In this document: positions 45,501 through 56,784 of the stretch, piece by piece
How positions within the stretch are numbered: position 1 is the stretch's first letter
Layout: each line of letters opens with the position of its first letter
Assembly (NCBI GenBank): GCA_002964805.2
Contig: PUDQ02000022.1
Location: 62,001 to 126,000 of the forward strand
From: Trametes villosa
Lineage: Eukaryota > Basidiomycota > Agaricomycetes > Polyporales > Polyporaceae
Direction of reading: 5' to 3'
Length of the DNA: 64,000 bases
Position numbers and translations under genes: made by a program
The notes under the pieces: model-generated
Told to the model about the DNA's origin: nothing
The model's database searches: none
The model's input: only the letters and a program-made list of their open reading frames with translations

Positions 45501-48500
45501 GAACGGGCGCGAAGGTCAGGCGTTTCCTGGAGGCCCGCGTCCTATTGACGCTCCGCAGTCGGAGGGAGATACTCAGCATCGTGCGTTCCTAACCGTGGCT
45601 GCGCTCATGATCATCGATTCGCGCCTGGTGCGTCCCGTAGCTCTGGTGCTGAACTTGGACTGAACCTCCCAGGCCATATGGCAGCGCTTCGATTCGATGG
45701 AGCGACTGTGGTTGAGGTTCATCTCGCCTTATCCCCAAGGGACAGCATCGAGCACCCCCTGGCTTCTATCGTATCAACGTGGCGGCCTAGTTACCCAGAA
45801 TATCTACGCCGATATTCCAGGGGGCGAGTGGGCCCTTCGAACGGTCAGAGGGGGCAGGGGCGTAGCTCCTTTCGCTCCTCAGTGCCATCCACGCACAATC
45901 AGCACTACGATCGAGAGAAGGGACCCTCCCCCTACTCGTACGTACAATGCGTACCCCTAGTACGTGTCTCCTACTGCCTCTCCTATCTCTTGTGCAACGC
46001 GGGAGTACTCAGAAGGAGCGGAGGCCTCACAGGAATAGCAACACGGCGTCCAAACAGGGAGGATGGGCGCGCGGGCGTCTGCGGCAGATCCCGCCTCCCG
46101 CAGGACCCCAGGAGCTGCCTCCCGCATACCTCCTCCAACGTCGTCGGGGCGGAGTTCGTCTTGTCACGCCTCCTAATTCGTGCGTGTGCACGTTCGCGCT
46201 CTTCCGAGCAGCGATCAGGTCCCGGAGATGCCCAAGGGCTTCCTGGGAGCGACGGGCCCGCCATCCGAGCGGGGTTTCGGAGGTACGCCTCCGCGTTCCG
46301 TGCCGCCCACCTCCGCTGCTGATCTTTGTTTTTGGATATAAGGACCGCGTTCCAGAGGCTCTTTCGAACATGGCGGACGCCCCCCAGGCCGCCTAGGCCA
46401 CTCCGTAACACAGTGTCGTACTTTACGTTCCACCCGCGTTGGTAGCGATGCGTGGCGCCGGTGTTTAAGTGGCATTGCTGTACACCTTCGTAGTTATCTC
46501 GCTTGGACCACAGCTATGGTATGTTCTACAATCTCGTCATTGTCGATCTTTCCTGTAGAGCGCGCCTCTGATCTGTCACCAGCAGAAGCCAGGTCGGTCG
46601 CTAAGCGAACGCGCATGGCCGCTGTGCACCGCGTCCGGATGCAGGGACGGGCTCCGGACAGCCCATGCGTATGCCACGACACAGCACAACGCGCATCTAT
46701 CCGGTGCATTAAGGTCGCCTTATGCCGAAGCTGGCGATATGACAACGCGTTGCCGATAATCATGCGCCCCGTTCCTAGTCCGCGAGGGCCTCCAGGCAAC
46801 AGCAAGGATCCCGGGAGACGATCCCGCAAACTGGAATGCGGGGTATGGTCGCGACAACCCCGATCCTCGAAGGCGCATCTGTAAGCTGTGCCGGTCCTGC
46901 TGCCGGATAACCCTGCGCGTCTCGCTGCGGAGAACGCTGGACGGGTTGGAGTACACGAAGTGCTCGAGACGCGCCGCCCGCAATACAGGCAGTGAGGCTA
47001 TGCTTGCCGTGCGTCTTCTCTATTCTACCGTGTGTCCGCCGACCTCATAGCGCCCTCACGTAACATATTGACAGAGCCTTGAGCCGGACAGTTTTTCGCG
47101 CCCAAGCTGCCGAGGAGAACGGTCCACGCACGTTCCTCCGGTGCATTTTCGGACTCTGGCAGCGGTGCCCGTACCGGATCCCGATAACCTGCGCGGTACA
47201 CAATCACTTCTCACCGACGTTACCGAGTCACAAAACAGGAAGGGCGCGGATCCCCAGGAATGGATCGGTATGCTAATATCTTATTCGTCTCCCGGCTATT
47301 CTCGCGTCATACCTGGGAACAAAGAGCTAATGAAAAACTGAAGCTGTCGGCAGGCATCGCTTCACAAAGTTCGTAACTATAAGCCAGGCGACGATGAAGC
47401 TTATACCACGCGTAGCGGCTCGTTATCACCGCTACTACGCCTTGCGTGAGGATGGCGAAGTGTCACCGCAGGGGTTCCCGCCAGCACATCCTCCGATAGC
47501 GCGATGATGATCCCACTGTCCCCGCTCCCGTCGCGCACCCTCGGAAGGGCGGGACGACGTGCGAGGCGCTGGGCACAATACGCCCTCGCTGGCGCACAGC
47601 GACGCTGGATCAACAGTCGTCAACTACTCACCTTATCGCGCCGACGATCGCCCAGAAAGGCAGCGGACCGTTCGCCCGCCGCGGCGCGAGGCCCTCGGCG
47701 ATGCACCGTGGCGGCGTGCCTGCCCGCCGCCCCCGATATGGCTGATGGCCTCGAAAGTTGGAGGCCTCTCGCCGGTATCCGGGAGATGGCCCCGCGATGT
47801 CCCCAGGCGGCGAGGAGATAAGCGTTCCCCGGGTCGCCGGCGCTCGTCCAATTTCATGCGCAGATGTCTTCGGTGCGCCTTCCGAGCTTCCATCTATTGC
47901 CTAGGCTCCTCTCTGTCGGTTCGTGTGCTCTCCAAGCGTGCGCCCCTGGACGGCGAGCGGCATTGCTGGCATCTCTCGATAGGGAGAACTCTGCGCTGTC
48001 AATCACGGGGCGCCCTGTGTCAACCCAGGAAGAGCCATCGTTGTCCTAGCTGTAGGTAGCTATATGATCGAACTTACGCCGTTGCCTTCTTCTCCAGACG
48101 ATGCCGCCGCTAGCGCAGCGTCGTGCGTGTTCGCGATCGTGGCCAAGAATACGACAAGGTTCACCTCGACCGTTATCACGTCCTTCAGTTCTATCTATTC
48201 AGACCATTGCATCCACGACACGGGCTCTCAGGCCTGTCCATCTGGGACGGCAGCGAAATCCCCACCAGTCGAAATGCAACCGTGAAGAGCGATCCTGGGA
48301 GGTAGAATATCCCTCCCGAGCCAAGCGGACTGAAGGTGGGTGGAACGTGGCACTCGTAGCTCCCCACTAATGCTGCACCTAGTGCTTCGCTCTCCAGTCT
48401 CAGCACAGGCTGACGTCCTTGGAGCTGGAGATAACACGAGAAGACTGTACACCGTGTACGATCGACGGACGCGGCTCCGAACGCGCTCCAACTTCACGCA

Positions 48501-48577
48501 CATAGATAGTGCAACTACCAAACACTACTCCAAGGCATCTGTCGTTCTATCTCCATTGTCTCAGCCAGCGGCGAGGT
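39559..48577. other. Gene-poor region 2 (about 9 kb)
   Basis: No gene I can support. The first kilobase, upstream of GAC1, is strongly pyrimidine-rich on the plus strand and presumably promoter/5' UTR. The rest is GC-rich, with many short overlapping frames whose translations show no domains, signal peptides or exon pattern. I found no tRNA, terminal repeats or transposon proteins. A short direct repeat (ACGCGACAC-like) lies near 43575-43620. Old decayed elements are possible but cannot be shown by reading. Confidence 0.5.
39631..39637 (-). promoter_or_regulatory. TATA-like element upstream of GAC1
   Basis: GATATAA on the minus strand, about 73-80 bp before the ATG at 39558. Position fits, but the sequence is only weakly TATA-like. 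Confidence 0.3.
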
Positions 48578-49558
48578 CTACTCAGACTCCTTGGTGGGCA
48601 GCGGCTTCGAGAAACGCTTGACCCACTTCTCGACGACGAGCTCCTGTTCGCCGACGTCACGTCAGCCACGGCACGACCTACGCGAAGACGCACTCGCCTC
48701 TGGATAACTGGCATCGAAGCTCGGCCGCGCCTTGTTGAGGCGCAGATACTCCTGCAGCCGCGCGAAGCGCGGCGCAGTGAGCTCCTCCCGGAGCTTGCTG
48801 CCGTCGATATCGTGGTAGTACCCACGCCCCGTCTTCGCGATGACGCCGACGACCGCCAGCATGGGCACGAGCGCCGCGTCCGCGATCGACCACTCTGCCC
48901 CCGCCGCGTAGCCCTCCGCGGGGAGCAGCGCCTGGAGCTCCTCGAAGAGCGCGAGCATCTCCGCGCCGCCGTCCTTGTCGAGGAGCAGCCCGAGGAACGC
49001 GCTGTGGAACTTCTCGTCTGCGCGGCGGATGAAGAGGCGGGTGCGGGCGCGCTGCACGGCGTCCCCCGGGAGGAGCGCGGGGTAGAGGTCCGCGAGGAAC
49101 TCGAGGAGCACGAGCGACTCGGTGATGATCGCGGCGTCGGGCGACGGCTTCTCTGCTGGAGCGTCGGGGCTGCTTCCGTATACTATCGCGGGTACCTGGG
49201 GCGCCGTGAGCAACCGCTCAATTGTGCAGTGGAACGGGCGAGGCGTTGAGTGGGGCAGGCACTAACCTTGCCCTCAGGGTTGATGTTCGCGAAGTACCAT
49301 TGGGGCCTCTCGTCGAGGTCGAAGAAGACCTTCTCATAGTCGGCTTTCGCCTCCTCGAGGGCAATGCGGGCCTATGTGACCGTTCGTCATAATGCAGAGG
49401 GAGACAATGACGAGACGAGAAGGCTGCTTACCCGTGCAGCGAACGGTGAGTGCTGAACCCATCGCGAGAACTATCATCAACTCATCCAGAAATGCCCGAT
49501 AGGTCCGAGAACGTACCGGAGAACCGTACAGGGAGATGCGCTTCGGGGTGGCGGACAT
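48578..49558 (-). CDS. Glutathione S-transferase (omega/fungal type, Ser variant)
   Basis: 243 aa. Exons: 49517-49558, 49432-49452 (21 nt), 49267-49371, 48698-49195, 48578-48643. A thioredoxin-like N-terminal domain reads ISLYGSPHSPFAARARIALEEA; the position that is Cys in omega GSTs (CPF) is Ser16. VPAIVY with the cis-Pro and ITESLVLLEFL (the Glu-Ser pair that holds glutathione) follow, then an all-helical C-terminal domain with EWSIADAALVPML and a final ELVVEKWVKRFSKPLP helix. The last intron reads as GC-AG (GCGAGT...AACAG). A GT donor a few bases downstream is possible but would replace the helix with REVGQAFLEAAAHQGV. Soluble detoxification or glutathione-conjugating enzyme; substrate not predictable. 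Confidence 0.88.
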
Positions 49559-50085
49559 GTTGATGTCTTCGAGGGCGGTGGCGAGCAGGATGAGCTCAAT
49601 CGCTCTGCCATCCCCCCCCACCTTTATACAACGCAACAATGCTCGGTGTCCCGGGCGGTCCTTAGTGAAGGTGCTCAGTGCGTCGGTAAGTATGCCAGTC
49701 CACACCTTCAAGCCCGAGCGTGCGTTGATCGATGCGAATCAGCCCGGGTGTCCGAGGGACGTTGGTCAGTGGGAGCTGCTCGACCGTGAGCGCCGTAGCT
49801 TACACCTCCCTCGGGTACCCCTTGTCCTCGGTGTGGATCTCAATAACCGACTCTGATATATAATGGCCCACAGCCCGAGCATATCGTGAGTGCAATATCT
49901 TTCCCGTCGGCCGCAACAAAATGGAACGGACGAATGTTACTCGCCTCAGTAACTACAAAGAGACGGACACCGACTCTATCCGTCTCGAGAACGTACTAGT
50001 GGAAAAAGTCTCCCGGCGTGCGTATCTTCCACACTCTTCTTAGGTGTGTTGCCAGGGCCTCCGAGGACGACCAGAGCGCAAAAAT
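49559..50085. other. Intergenic, GST to tRNA-Ala
   Basis: About 530 bp with the GST promoter. Nothing else recognised. Confidence 0.5.
49623..49629 (-). promoter_or_regulatory. TATA box of the GST gene
   Basis: GTATAAA (minus strand, GTATAAAGG) 65-71 bp upstream of the ATG at 49558. Good match and spacing. Confidence 0.55.
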
Positions 50086-50164
50086 GGACGTTGGGGGGTT
50101 TGAACCCTCGACCTCACGCAATTCTGAATGCAAAGCGTGCGCGCTACCACTGTGCCAAACGCCC
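50086..50164 (-). tRNA. tRNA-Ala (UGC) with 8-nt intron
   Basis: The minus strand folds as a tRNA. The acceptor stem GGGCGTT/AACGTCC includes a G3:U70 pair, the alanine identity element. A-box TGGCACAGTGG. The anticodon stem CACGC/GCGTG encloses 15 nt, read as a 7-nt loop with anticodon TGC plus an 8-nt intron (TTCAGAAT) after position 37. T-arm GAGGG-TTCAAAC-CCCCC with B-box GGTTCAAACCC. The D-stem and T-stem each have one A-C mismatch, so slight decay is possible. CCA is not encoded. Confidence 0.8.
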
Positions 50165-50531
50165 GTTGTGTGCAGGTGTTGTTATAAACTCAGACTCTAG
50201 ATAGAGTGAAATTTGTGCGACAGAAGTATCCGGGGACGCTAAGTACCTTACACCGCTCTCGACAGGTACCTCAAGGCTCAAGCGTCTTCACGTCTCTCTA
50301 CGGTTATCTGGTAGGTGGGATATCTCTTCAGATTGTTCGTACTTTTAGCAACTCGGGCGTCGATGCACGAGCTGTTCGTGACTAGTCGTCAGTTCGTCGC
50401 ATGCCATGAAGCCTCCCGGGCCTCCCCTCCCGTACCCTTCGGCTCCTTTCATCTGCCATCCCGCCCTCCTGTATCCTAGCATATCGCCCGCCCCCGGTTC
50501 ATACCCGCACCTCCCTGCCCACTCTACGCAA
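50165..50531. other. Intergenic, tRNA-Ala to EPT1
   Basis: 367 bp; 5' flank of the tRNA and 3' end of the phosphotransferase gene. Nothing else recognised. Confidence 0.5.
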
Positions 50532-52319
50532 TTACTTGCTCTTCCCGTTCACCTCCGCGGCGCCAACCCACTCGCCCGCGCTGTCCTTCTTGCGCACGGT
50601 GAAGCACGCGATGCCGAGGTATTCCGTGATGTCGTTGATGACGAGGTAGCAGAAGCGCGCGTACGAGACGAACGCGACCGCGAGCGTGACGTAGACAAAC
50701 AGCGCCGTGCGCTGCGGCGTGCTCTGGATGAGCGGCGGCCTGTCCAACGCCAAGACCAACGTCAGCATACCGCCCTCCTGTAATTCGCGCACTAGGAGAG
50801 GAGAGAGGAGGGGAGAAGGGGGACGCACCGGTCGAGAATGCGGGGCAGGTTTGCATCGATCGCGCCGACGATGCTCCAGACCCACATCGCGTCCCACCAC
50901 GGGAACGGCTGGCGCGTGACGTGCGCGAGGATGATGCGCGAGACCTGGTGCGCGAACTGCAGCCCCCACGCGCACAGGAAGGGCACGAAGAGCGCGGAGC
51001 GCAGCACGTGCGACTCCGCGAGCGTCGGCGCGCTCAGCCACGCGAGCTCAAGGCCGACGGCGAACGGGAAGGGGAGCAGGAAGAGGAGGGGGCGAAGGGG
51101 GCCTTTCCCGGAGGAGACACGGGCTTGGTAGACGTTCGAGCAGCTGTATACGAAAATGGGGGTGGTGAGCGGGACGGGAGTGAGTATCGGATGCTGGGAG
51201 CATACCTTGTGATGATGTTGAAAGCCATGCCAAAAGCACCGAAGACCATGAAGGCATCGTTCAGACCGAGCCTAGGAATGTACTGGAGCACGATGGGGTA
51301 TCGGTCTAGTCTCGTGAGCGCAAGGAACTCGGTGTCCCAGAATCCAGGGCCTACGGTACCCCGTCAAGTCATGCAGGTTGTGCGTGAATTTGTGAGTGCT
51401 TACCGGTGAACCCTGTGATGGTGTAGAGTAAAACGACGGATAGAATCCCTTCTACGGGCCCCGAGAAGACGCCCAGAAACAGTTGGCCTGATAGTAGAGG
51501 GATGAGTATTGAGCATATGCGTTTGGGCGTTGTCCATCACCTGTATGGTATTCTTCCCAAGTCGTCAGGTAAAAGTTGGCGAGGGTCGCGATCTGGGAGG
51601 CGACGGTCCACCATGACCGGCCGAGGTTGAGCGCACGAGCTGCAAGGATAACCTCGAGCTAGCATTGAGGGCGTGAGGTGAGGGTTTAGGTGTAGGGGTG
51701 GGTAGAGCATGCGTACGGTGGTGTTCAGAGCATCGCAGCCGTGATCAAACATCTCGCCCAGGGGTCCCGCCATGCCCGTTCGCCGTGCTTGCTTCCTGCA
51801 CCGCCATCAGCCCACGCTCCTGGCACAAGTTACTGAGAGACGCACCCGTCTATAGCATCTAGGGTTTGGTATAGGAATAGGCCTATCGCCCATCTGTCCC
51901 CTGAGGTGAATGCATGCTCACCGACAAGATGCCTGCACGTACGTGAAGTAGATCCAGTTCGGAGGGCCCTCCGCGCCCTCCTTCTCGGTGAGGTACTTGG
52001 GATCAAAGTACAGTAGTGTGGCAAAGTTCGCAAGCACGAGAGACAGGCCGGACAAGGTGATCTTCGCGCGGGGTAAATTTCAGCTCTGAAGCGAGCGAGG
52101 GGGTGCGTACGGTGTTCGGCGCAATCCAAGTCGGCCAGAGGGTGACGAACCAGCCCCAAAACGGCTGGAGGATATACTGCGACACGAGCGATCTGCGCAC
52201 GGAGCCGCGGGGTAAGTGGGGGCAGGGCGGAGAGGGGGGCGGAGGTGGACGGACTTGTCTACGCCCTTGTAGGAGTACTTCTTGAGGTTGTCAAGCGCAT
52301 GTTGCGGAACGTAGCCCAT
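50532..52319 (-). CDS. EPT1: CDP-alcohol phosphotransferase (ethanolamine/choline type)
   Basis: 420 aa. Exons: 52255-52319, 52111-52192, 51943-52061, 51846-51893, 51717-51795, 51541-51658, 51404-51487, 51206-51350, 50829-51143, 50532-50739. The complete CDP-alcohol phosphatidyltransferase signature DG-x2-AR-x8-G-x3-D-x3-D lies at 104-126 (Asp104, Gly105, Ala108, Arg109, Gly118, Asp122, Asp126). Several hydrophobic helices follow (FLGVFSG, LLFLLPFPFAVGLELAWL and others), as in the integral ER/Golgi members of the Kennedy pathway. They transfer phosphoethanolamine or phosphocholine from the CDP-activated form to diacylglycerol. The length is close to yeast EPT1/CPT1. Choline or ethanolamine preference cannot be read. 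The signature is split by an intron after DAIDG. Confidence 0.93.
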
Positions 52320-52679
52320 CGCGGCGGAATTAGGAGACTATAGACAGAGTAAGAGTAGAAAGCAAGCCGCACGGCCTCCACAGCACAACCGCAGAACCAA
52401 GTCCACTTTCAAGTCATCCCGCCCTTGCGCCCTCCCCCTCGCGCTACGTCACGCGCACGTGCGTCGTCGCGTCTGCGAGCGCTAATCCCGTGCCTTGGTG
52501 CCTGCCCCCTTGAACGCGTCTGTAAGTACATGGTCACCAACCGCCTCTGTCTCTTCCACGAAACTCGGAGCCCGGGAGTCGCGGTTCAATTCAGAGAGGA
52601 GATAATTAGTTACAAGGCTGATCAGAGGCGACTATAAGATACATGTACCCAAGACGGCGTCAACTAGGCTACACTCACA
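52320..52679. other. Intergenic, EPT1 promoter / TF1 3' end
   Basis: 360 bp; no gene. Presumed EPT1 promoter. Confidence 0.5.
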
Positions 52680-55600
52680 CTAGAACCCAAGCTGCTCGAC
52701 AAACGCCTGCCATGTCGCGTCCAACACCGGCACCCCCGCAGGCGGGTCAATCGCCGCCTGCAGCGGGTGCGTCCACGGATCCGGCGCGATGCCCGCCATC
52801 GGCGTCCCGCCCATCCCTGCCCCTCCACCTCCACCCACCGATCCCGGCCCGCCCGAGCCACTCGACGGCGTGCCCGCCGTGCCCGCAGGCGACCCAAAGT
52901 CAAAGTCCGGGAAGAGCGGGAAGACGGCCTCCTGCGGGTTCGGGAACGCCGTGGACGGGAAGTCGAGGTTGAAGTGCGTGAGGCCCGCGTCGCCCGTGCC
53001 GGGCACGACGCCCGCGCCGACGCCGTTGGGGAGCGCGCCCCAGGGCGTGCCGCCGTCGAACGCGCGCATGTCCTGCATGATCGTCGGGTGGATCATCTCC
53101 GGCTGCACGGGCGGCTCGAGCGGGGGCACCGCCGCGTCCGCGCCGACGCGCACCGTGCGCTTCTTGCAGCGCATCGTGTCGGGCTCCTTCTCGACCGGGC
53201 ACATCAGGTGCGTCTTGCCCCCGAGGCGGTCGAGCTCGCTGTGGATCCGCGCGGACTCGTCTGCGGCGTGCACCCTGTTGATCGCGTCGTGCGCTTGCTT
53301 GCGCAGTTTCTTCATCACCTCCTGTGACCGCGTCAAGGTGAGAGGTGAACGCGGGATTCGGGAGGGCGATACTTACGATGTTGTTGGAGGCGATCTGGCT
53401 CTGGCCTGAAGCCTCTTCGAACAGTTCGCACAGCTTGTCGAGCTCGCTCAGGGAGGACCTCGCCAGGTTGGATGAGGGTGCACGCGTGACCAGCAAGCAC
53501 ATCACAATCTACGCTTCCCGTCAGCTGCGTGTCGTACCACAAGCGGGCGAAGTAATACGTACGCTGCCCGAGAGCGCATGCGACCAGATAATGCCCATGC
53601 GGGATGCGATGTTGGGCGTGGCCTTGTACGCGCACCGCGAGCTGGCGAATATCCGCCACGCGGAGCGGTATATTGCCATGACCGATGGACCGTACTTGTG
53701 CCTTAGCGGGTCCTCCGGCATATCGTTCAGCGCTTGCGAGAAGTACGGCCGGTGCAGGTTCAACAGCGCTATCGATAGCTGTCAGATCTGCCCCGTTAGC
53801 GGTACACTAACGGGGGAGGGTACGTACTGGTCTCCTTCATGAGCGTCGCGAGCAGGCGCTGCACGTTGAGCGCCGTCGTCGGCGCGGGCTCCTCGACCGC
53901 GCCGCACTGGCAGCGCAGCGAGGACGGCACGGGGAAGTCGCGCACCTTGCGGTCGAGCTCCATGACCTTGGCGTACCCGGGCTGCTTCGCGCCGAACGCG
54001 GTCGTCGTGATCGAGTGCAGCAGCTTCGTGTACTGCCATGTCCACACGTGGACTGCAGGCCGCGGTCAGAACTCGTCAGCAGGGGCGAGAGGCAGGATGG
54101 GAGACGTACATCCGGCTTCGCGTTGATCTTGCTCAAGGCAGAGGCGATCTGGCTCCTTGGGCAGCTCGCAGTCGACGAAATCGAGGTTGATACTCGGGGG
54201 CCGACCGAAGCCGAAGCTCTGAGGGCAACGTCGACATGCGGTCGTAGGTTCACACTACTGGTCTGCTCACCAATTGCGTATCTTGCACGAACAATTGCCA
54301 GAACACCTGGTTTCGCTTCAAGGCCGCGTCTTCGCCCAGGCGCCACCTTGAGCTGCTGACATCTACTAGAGAGTGAGACGCCTATACGGGGTCACTGTCA
54401 AGACAGTCTACATACGCAGTCCAATCTATCCTGCTTGTCAGCTGTATTGTAAAAGACGATGTGTGCAGAACGTACACTGTGTCCAAGTTTCACCGCTTGC
54501 CCTATCTGCATCCACGCCTTGTGCGAGCCGGTGTGCGCAGGTTCGCAGTCACTCATTTCGAGGTATTGCGTCATGTAAATCTGCAACGGGGGTGAATCTG
54601 GATATCGCTCGATGCGAGCAGGCGGACGCACCATAGTTTGGATAGCCGTCAGAGTCGTGTCATGCGCGGGTGGCGCAAAGCGCAGTGCGACGCGAGAGAG
54701 GAGGTAGTACTCTTGCGCCTCGACCGCGTATGGAGGCGTGTTGGGGTCGAAGAGGGTGGCGAGAGCGTAGATTATCCAGAGCAGAGACATGGAGTGTAAC
54801 GTGGCAACGTTGCATGTTTCCTCCCTGTATGCTGTTAGTCTACGAAGGGGAGGTAATGGCGGAAGATGCGCACTTCGATGTATGGTAGATGACGGAGATA
54901 ATGTCGTCGAATATGTACTTTCGAGGCAGCGGATACCATCTGCGCCGGTGATCAGCTCCCGATACGCTTCGAGCAGAGGCACATATACTCACGCGAACTT
55001 CCCGAATTCGAGGAACGTCTCGCCCAGTTGGCAGGCTTGCGACAGGGGTGGTAGCATCTTCATCATCTCCATTCCAATGTCGCAATTGGTGAGTGGGACG
55101 TCGAGCTCCTTGTTCGCTTCGTCGAGTATTTCTTTGGACAAGCGTGGAAGGATGACGTCGCTGGCAGACAGTCGTTCCGGGGCCTAGACAATAGTTGGCA
55201 ATGGGAGTATATGTATGCTATAGGAGAACCTACATGGATGAGATACTGGATGGATGACGAATTAGTCAAATCTTCATACAGCGTAGCTATTGCGTTTAAC
55301 ACACCTCGGAGCGCGAAGTCTGCCCAAAGAATCGAGTCTCTCCTCGCAGACCGAGGGTTAGGGTACCTGCACGGTCAAATGAGCTGAAAGTGCACCGCAT
55401 GACGACACTCAATACACACCGAACGCATCGAGGACATCCTCCTCGTCCGCAGAAAGAGCAGGAATGTCTATTGGCGAATCCTGCATTTGGGAGGATGACG
55501 GAGAGTCGGAGGCGCTGCTGCCCCCAGCACCATTCGTGCCGTTCTGGCCGCCATTTCGTAGCAGGGGGTGTGGCTCATCGGAGACGGCTGCTTGGATGGT

Positions 55601-56134
55601 ACGCAGTGCGTTCTCAAGCTCAGCCGACCGGCTCTTCAGTTGCTCGATCTTCTTCTTCAAGTCTTCGACATCTGCAACCGCTTGCCTGTTCCAGGTCGGC
55701 ATAATGCGCGGGCGATGACAGTGGCAGAACGCACCTTGTCCCCTTTCCTCCGGTGATCAATTGGCCTGTATGCCCACCTCCTCAGGGCATGTCCGAAGCA
55801 TCGCATATCCGGAGTACGCACCGTCAGGACAGAGGGCGGCACATCCTCTCTTCGTGCAGGTCTCACAGGGCACCTAAACGCATACACCCAAGTTCGCGGT
55901 TGATTGAGCGGTGCACCGGGGATCGCACGCGGGACCGGGAACTCACCTTGCGGTCGCATCGCAGCTTGAGCCTTGGGCGAGCGTCGAGCGATGCACATGA
56001 GCTCACGCTGTTGACTGACGAAAGCCCGGTCGGACATACCTCCGGCATTCAGCACACGAGACGGGCACGCGGCCGGGCCGCTTGCGCTGCCTGGGCTCTC
56101 CGTCCGGCGCATCCTTCTCCTTCACGGGGGGCAT
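52680..56134 (-). CDS. Zn2Cys6 fungal transcription factor 1
   Basis: 837 aa in 18 exons: 56040-56134, 55947-55971, 55822-55873, 55735-55765, 55420-55685, 55305-55366, 55234-55245, 54993-55183, 54874-54939, 54632-54824, 54476-54580, 54416-54425, 54271-54362, 54110-54218, 53828-54052, 53563-53768, 53377-53508, 52680-53321. The binuclear zinc cluster has Cys27, 30, 37, 43, 46 and 55 (CAECRRLKLRCDRKVPCETC, then a final Cys); its codons are split over three exons. A coiled coil (about 74-100, DLKKKIEQLKSR) should mediate dimerisation. GTLTLGLRGETRFFGQTSRSE opens the middle (fungal_trans) domain, which contains FGFGRPPSINLDFVDCELP. The C-terminal part is Gly/Pro-rich and ends TWQAFVEQLGF, perhaps an activation region. 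Nuclear; targets unknown. Exons of 12 and 10 nt encode YLIH and IGL. Confidence 0.9.
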
Positions 56135-56784
56135 GTCCTGCGCGGGTTGTGTGTGTGCAGCGGGGCCAGGGAGGCAGTGGGGGTGGAACAGAACGCGGTG
56201 GGTTGCGTACGTCCATGGCGCCCACTCGACGCGGCAGGAGATGCGCTGCCTTACTCAGCTCAGATCCGGAGGGGCCTCGATGATCGCCCCGCGGTTAATG
56301 CTGTGCTGCGTACAAACGCGCGTTAGTCCCGTTCTCCGTGCTGTGTTTAGCGTCGACCACTCCATATCCAGCATCCTCCTCAGCTGGTACACACAGTCCG
56401 ACCGCTGTATGCTGGCGTGCGTTGCATCGTATCGTTCTAAATGAATCCCGACCGGTGTGCTACACCACAGCGCCCTAAATCCGATCGGCGTACGCGCGTC
56501 TGCCTGCTAACCGCATACCCCGGTGCTTTCGGGATATATGATACCTCTGTCGAGTCTCCGCATCCTCCTCGACGTCCCCCGCACAAGTCATCTCGCCGCT
56601 CAACGCCGTCGTTCTGCACAGTTTGACCCTTGTCTCTACCATCTGCGCGAGTCCACAAGTTATCGTGCCCGTGGGATCCTTGAACTCACAGCGAACGGAA
56701 CCAACAAGTACTATCAATCACAGTCGTAATGTACAAAGACAACGTACACAGCTAACCAACCAAGAATATAGACACATCCACCCA
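56135..56784. other. Intergenic between the two Zn2Cys6 genes
   Basis: 650 bp holding the TF1 promoter and TF2 3' end. No gene recognised. Confidence 0.5.
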
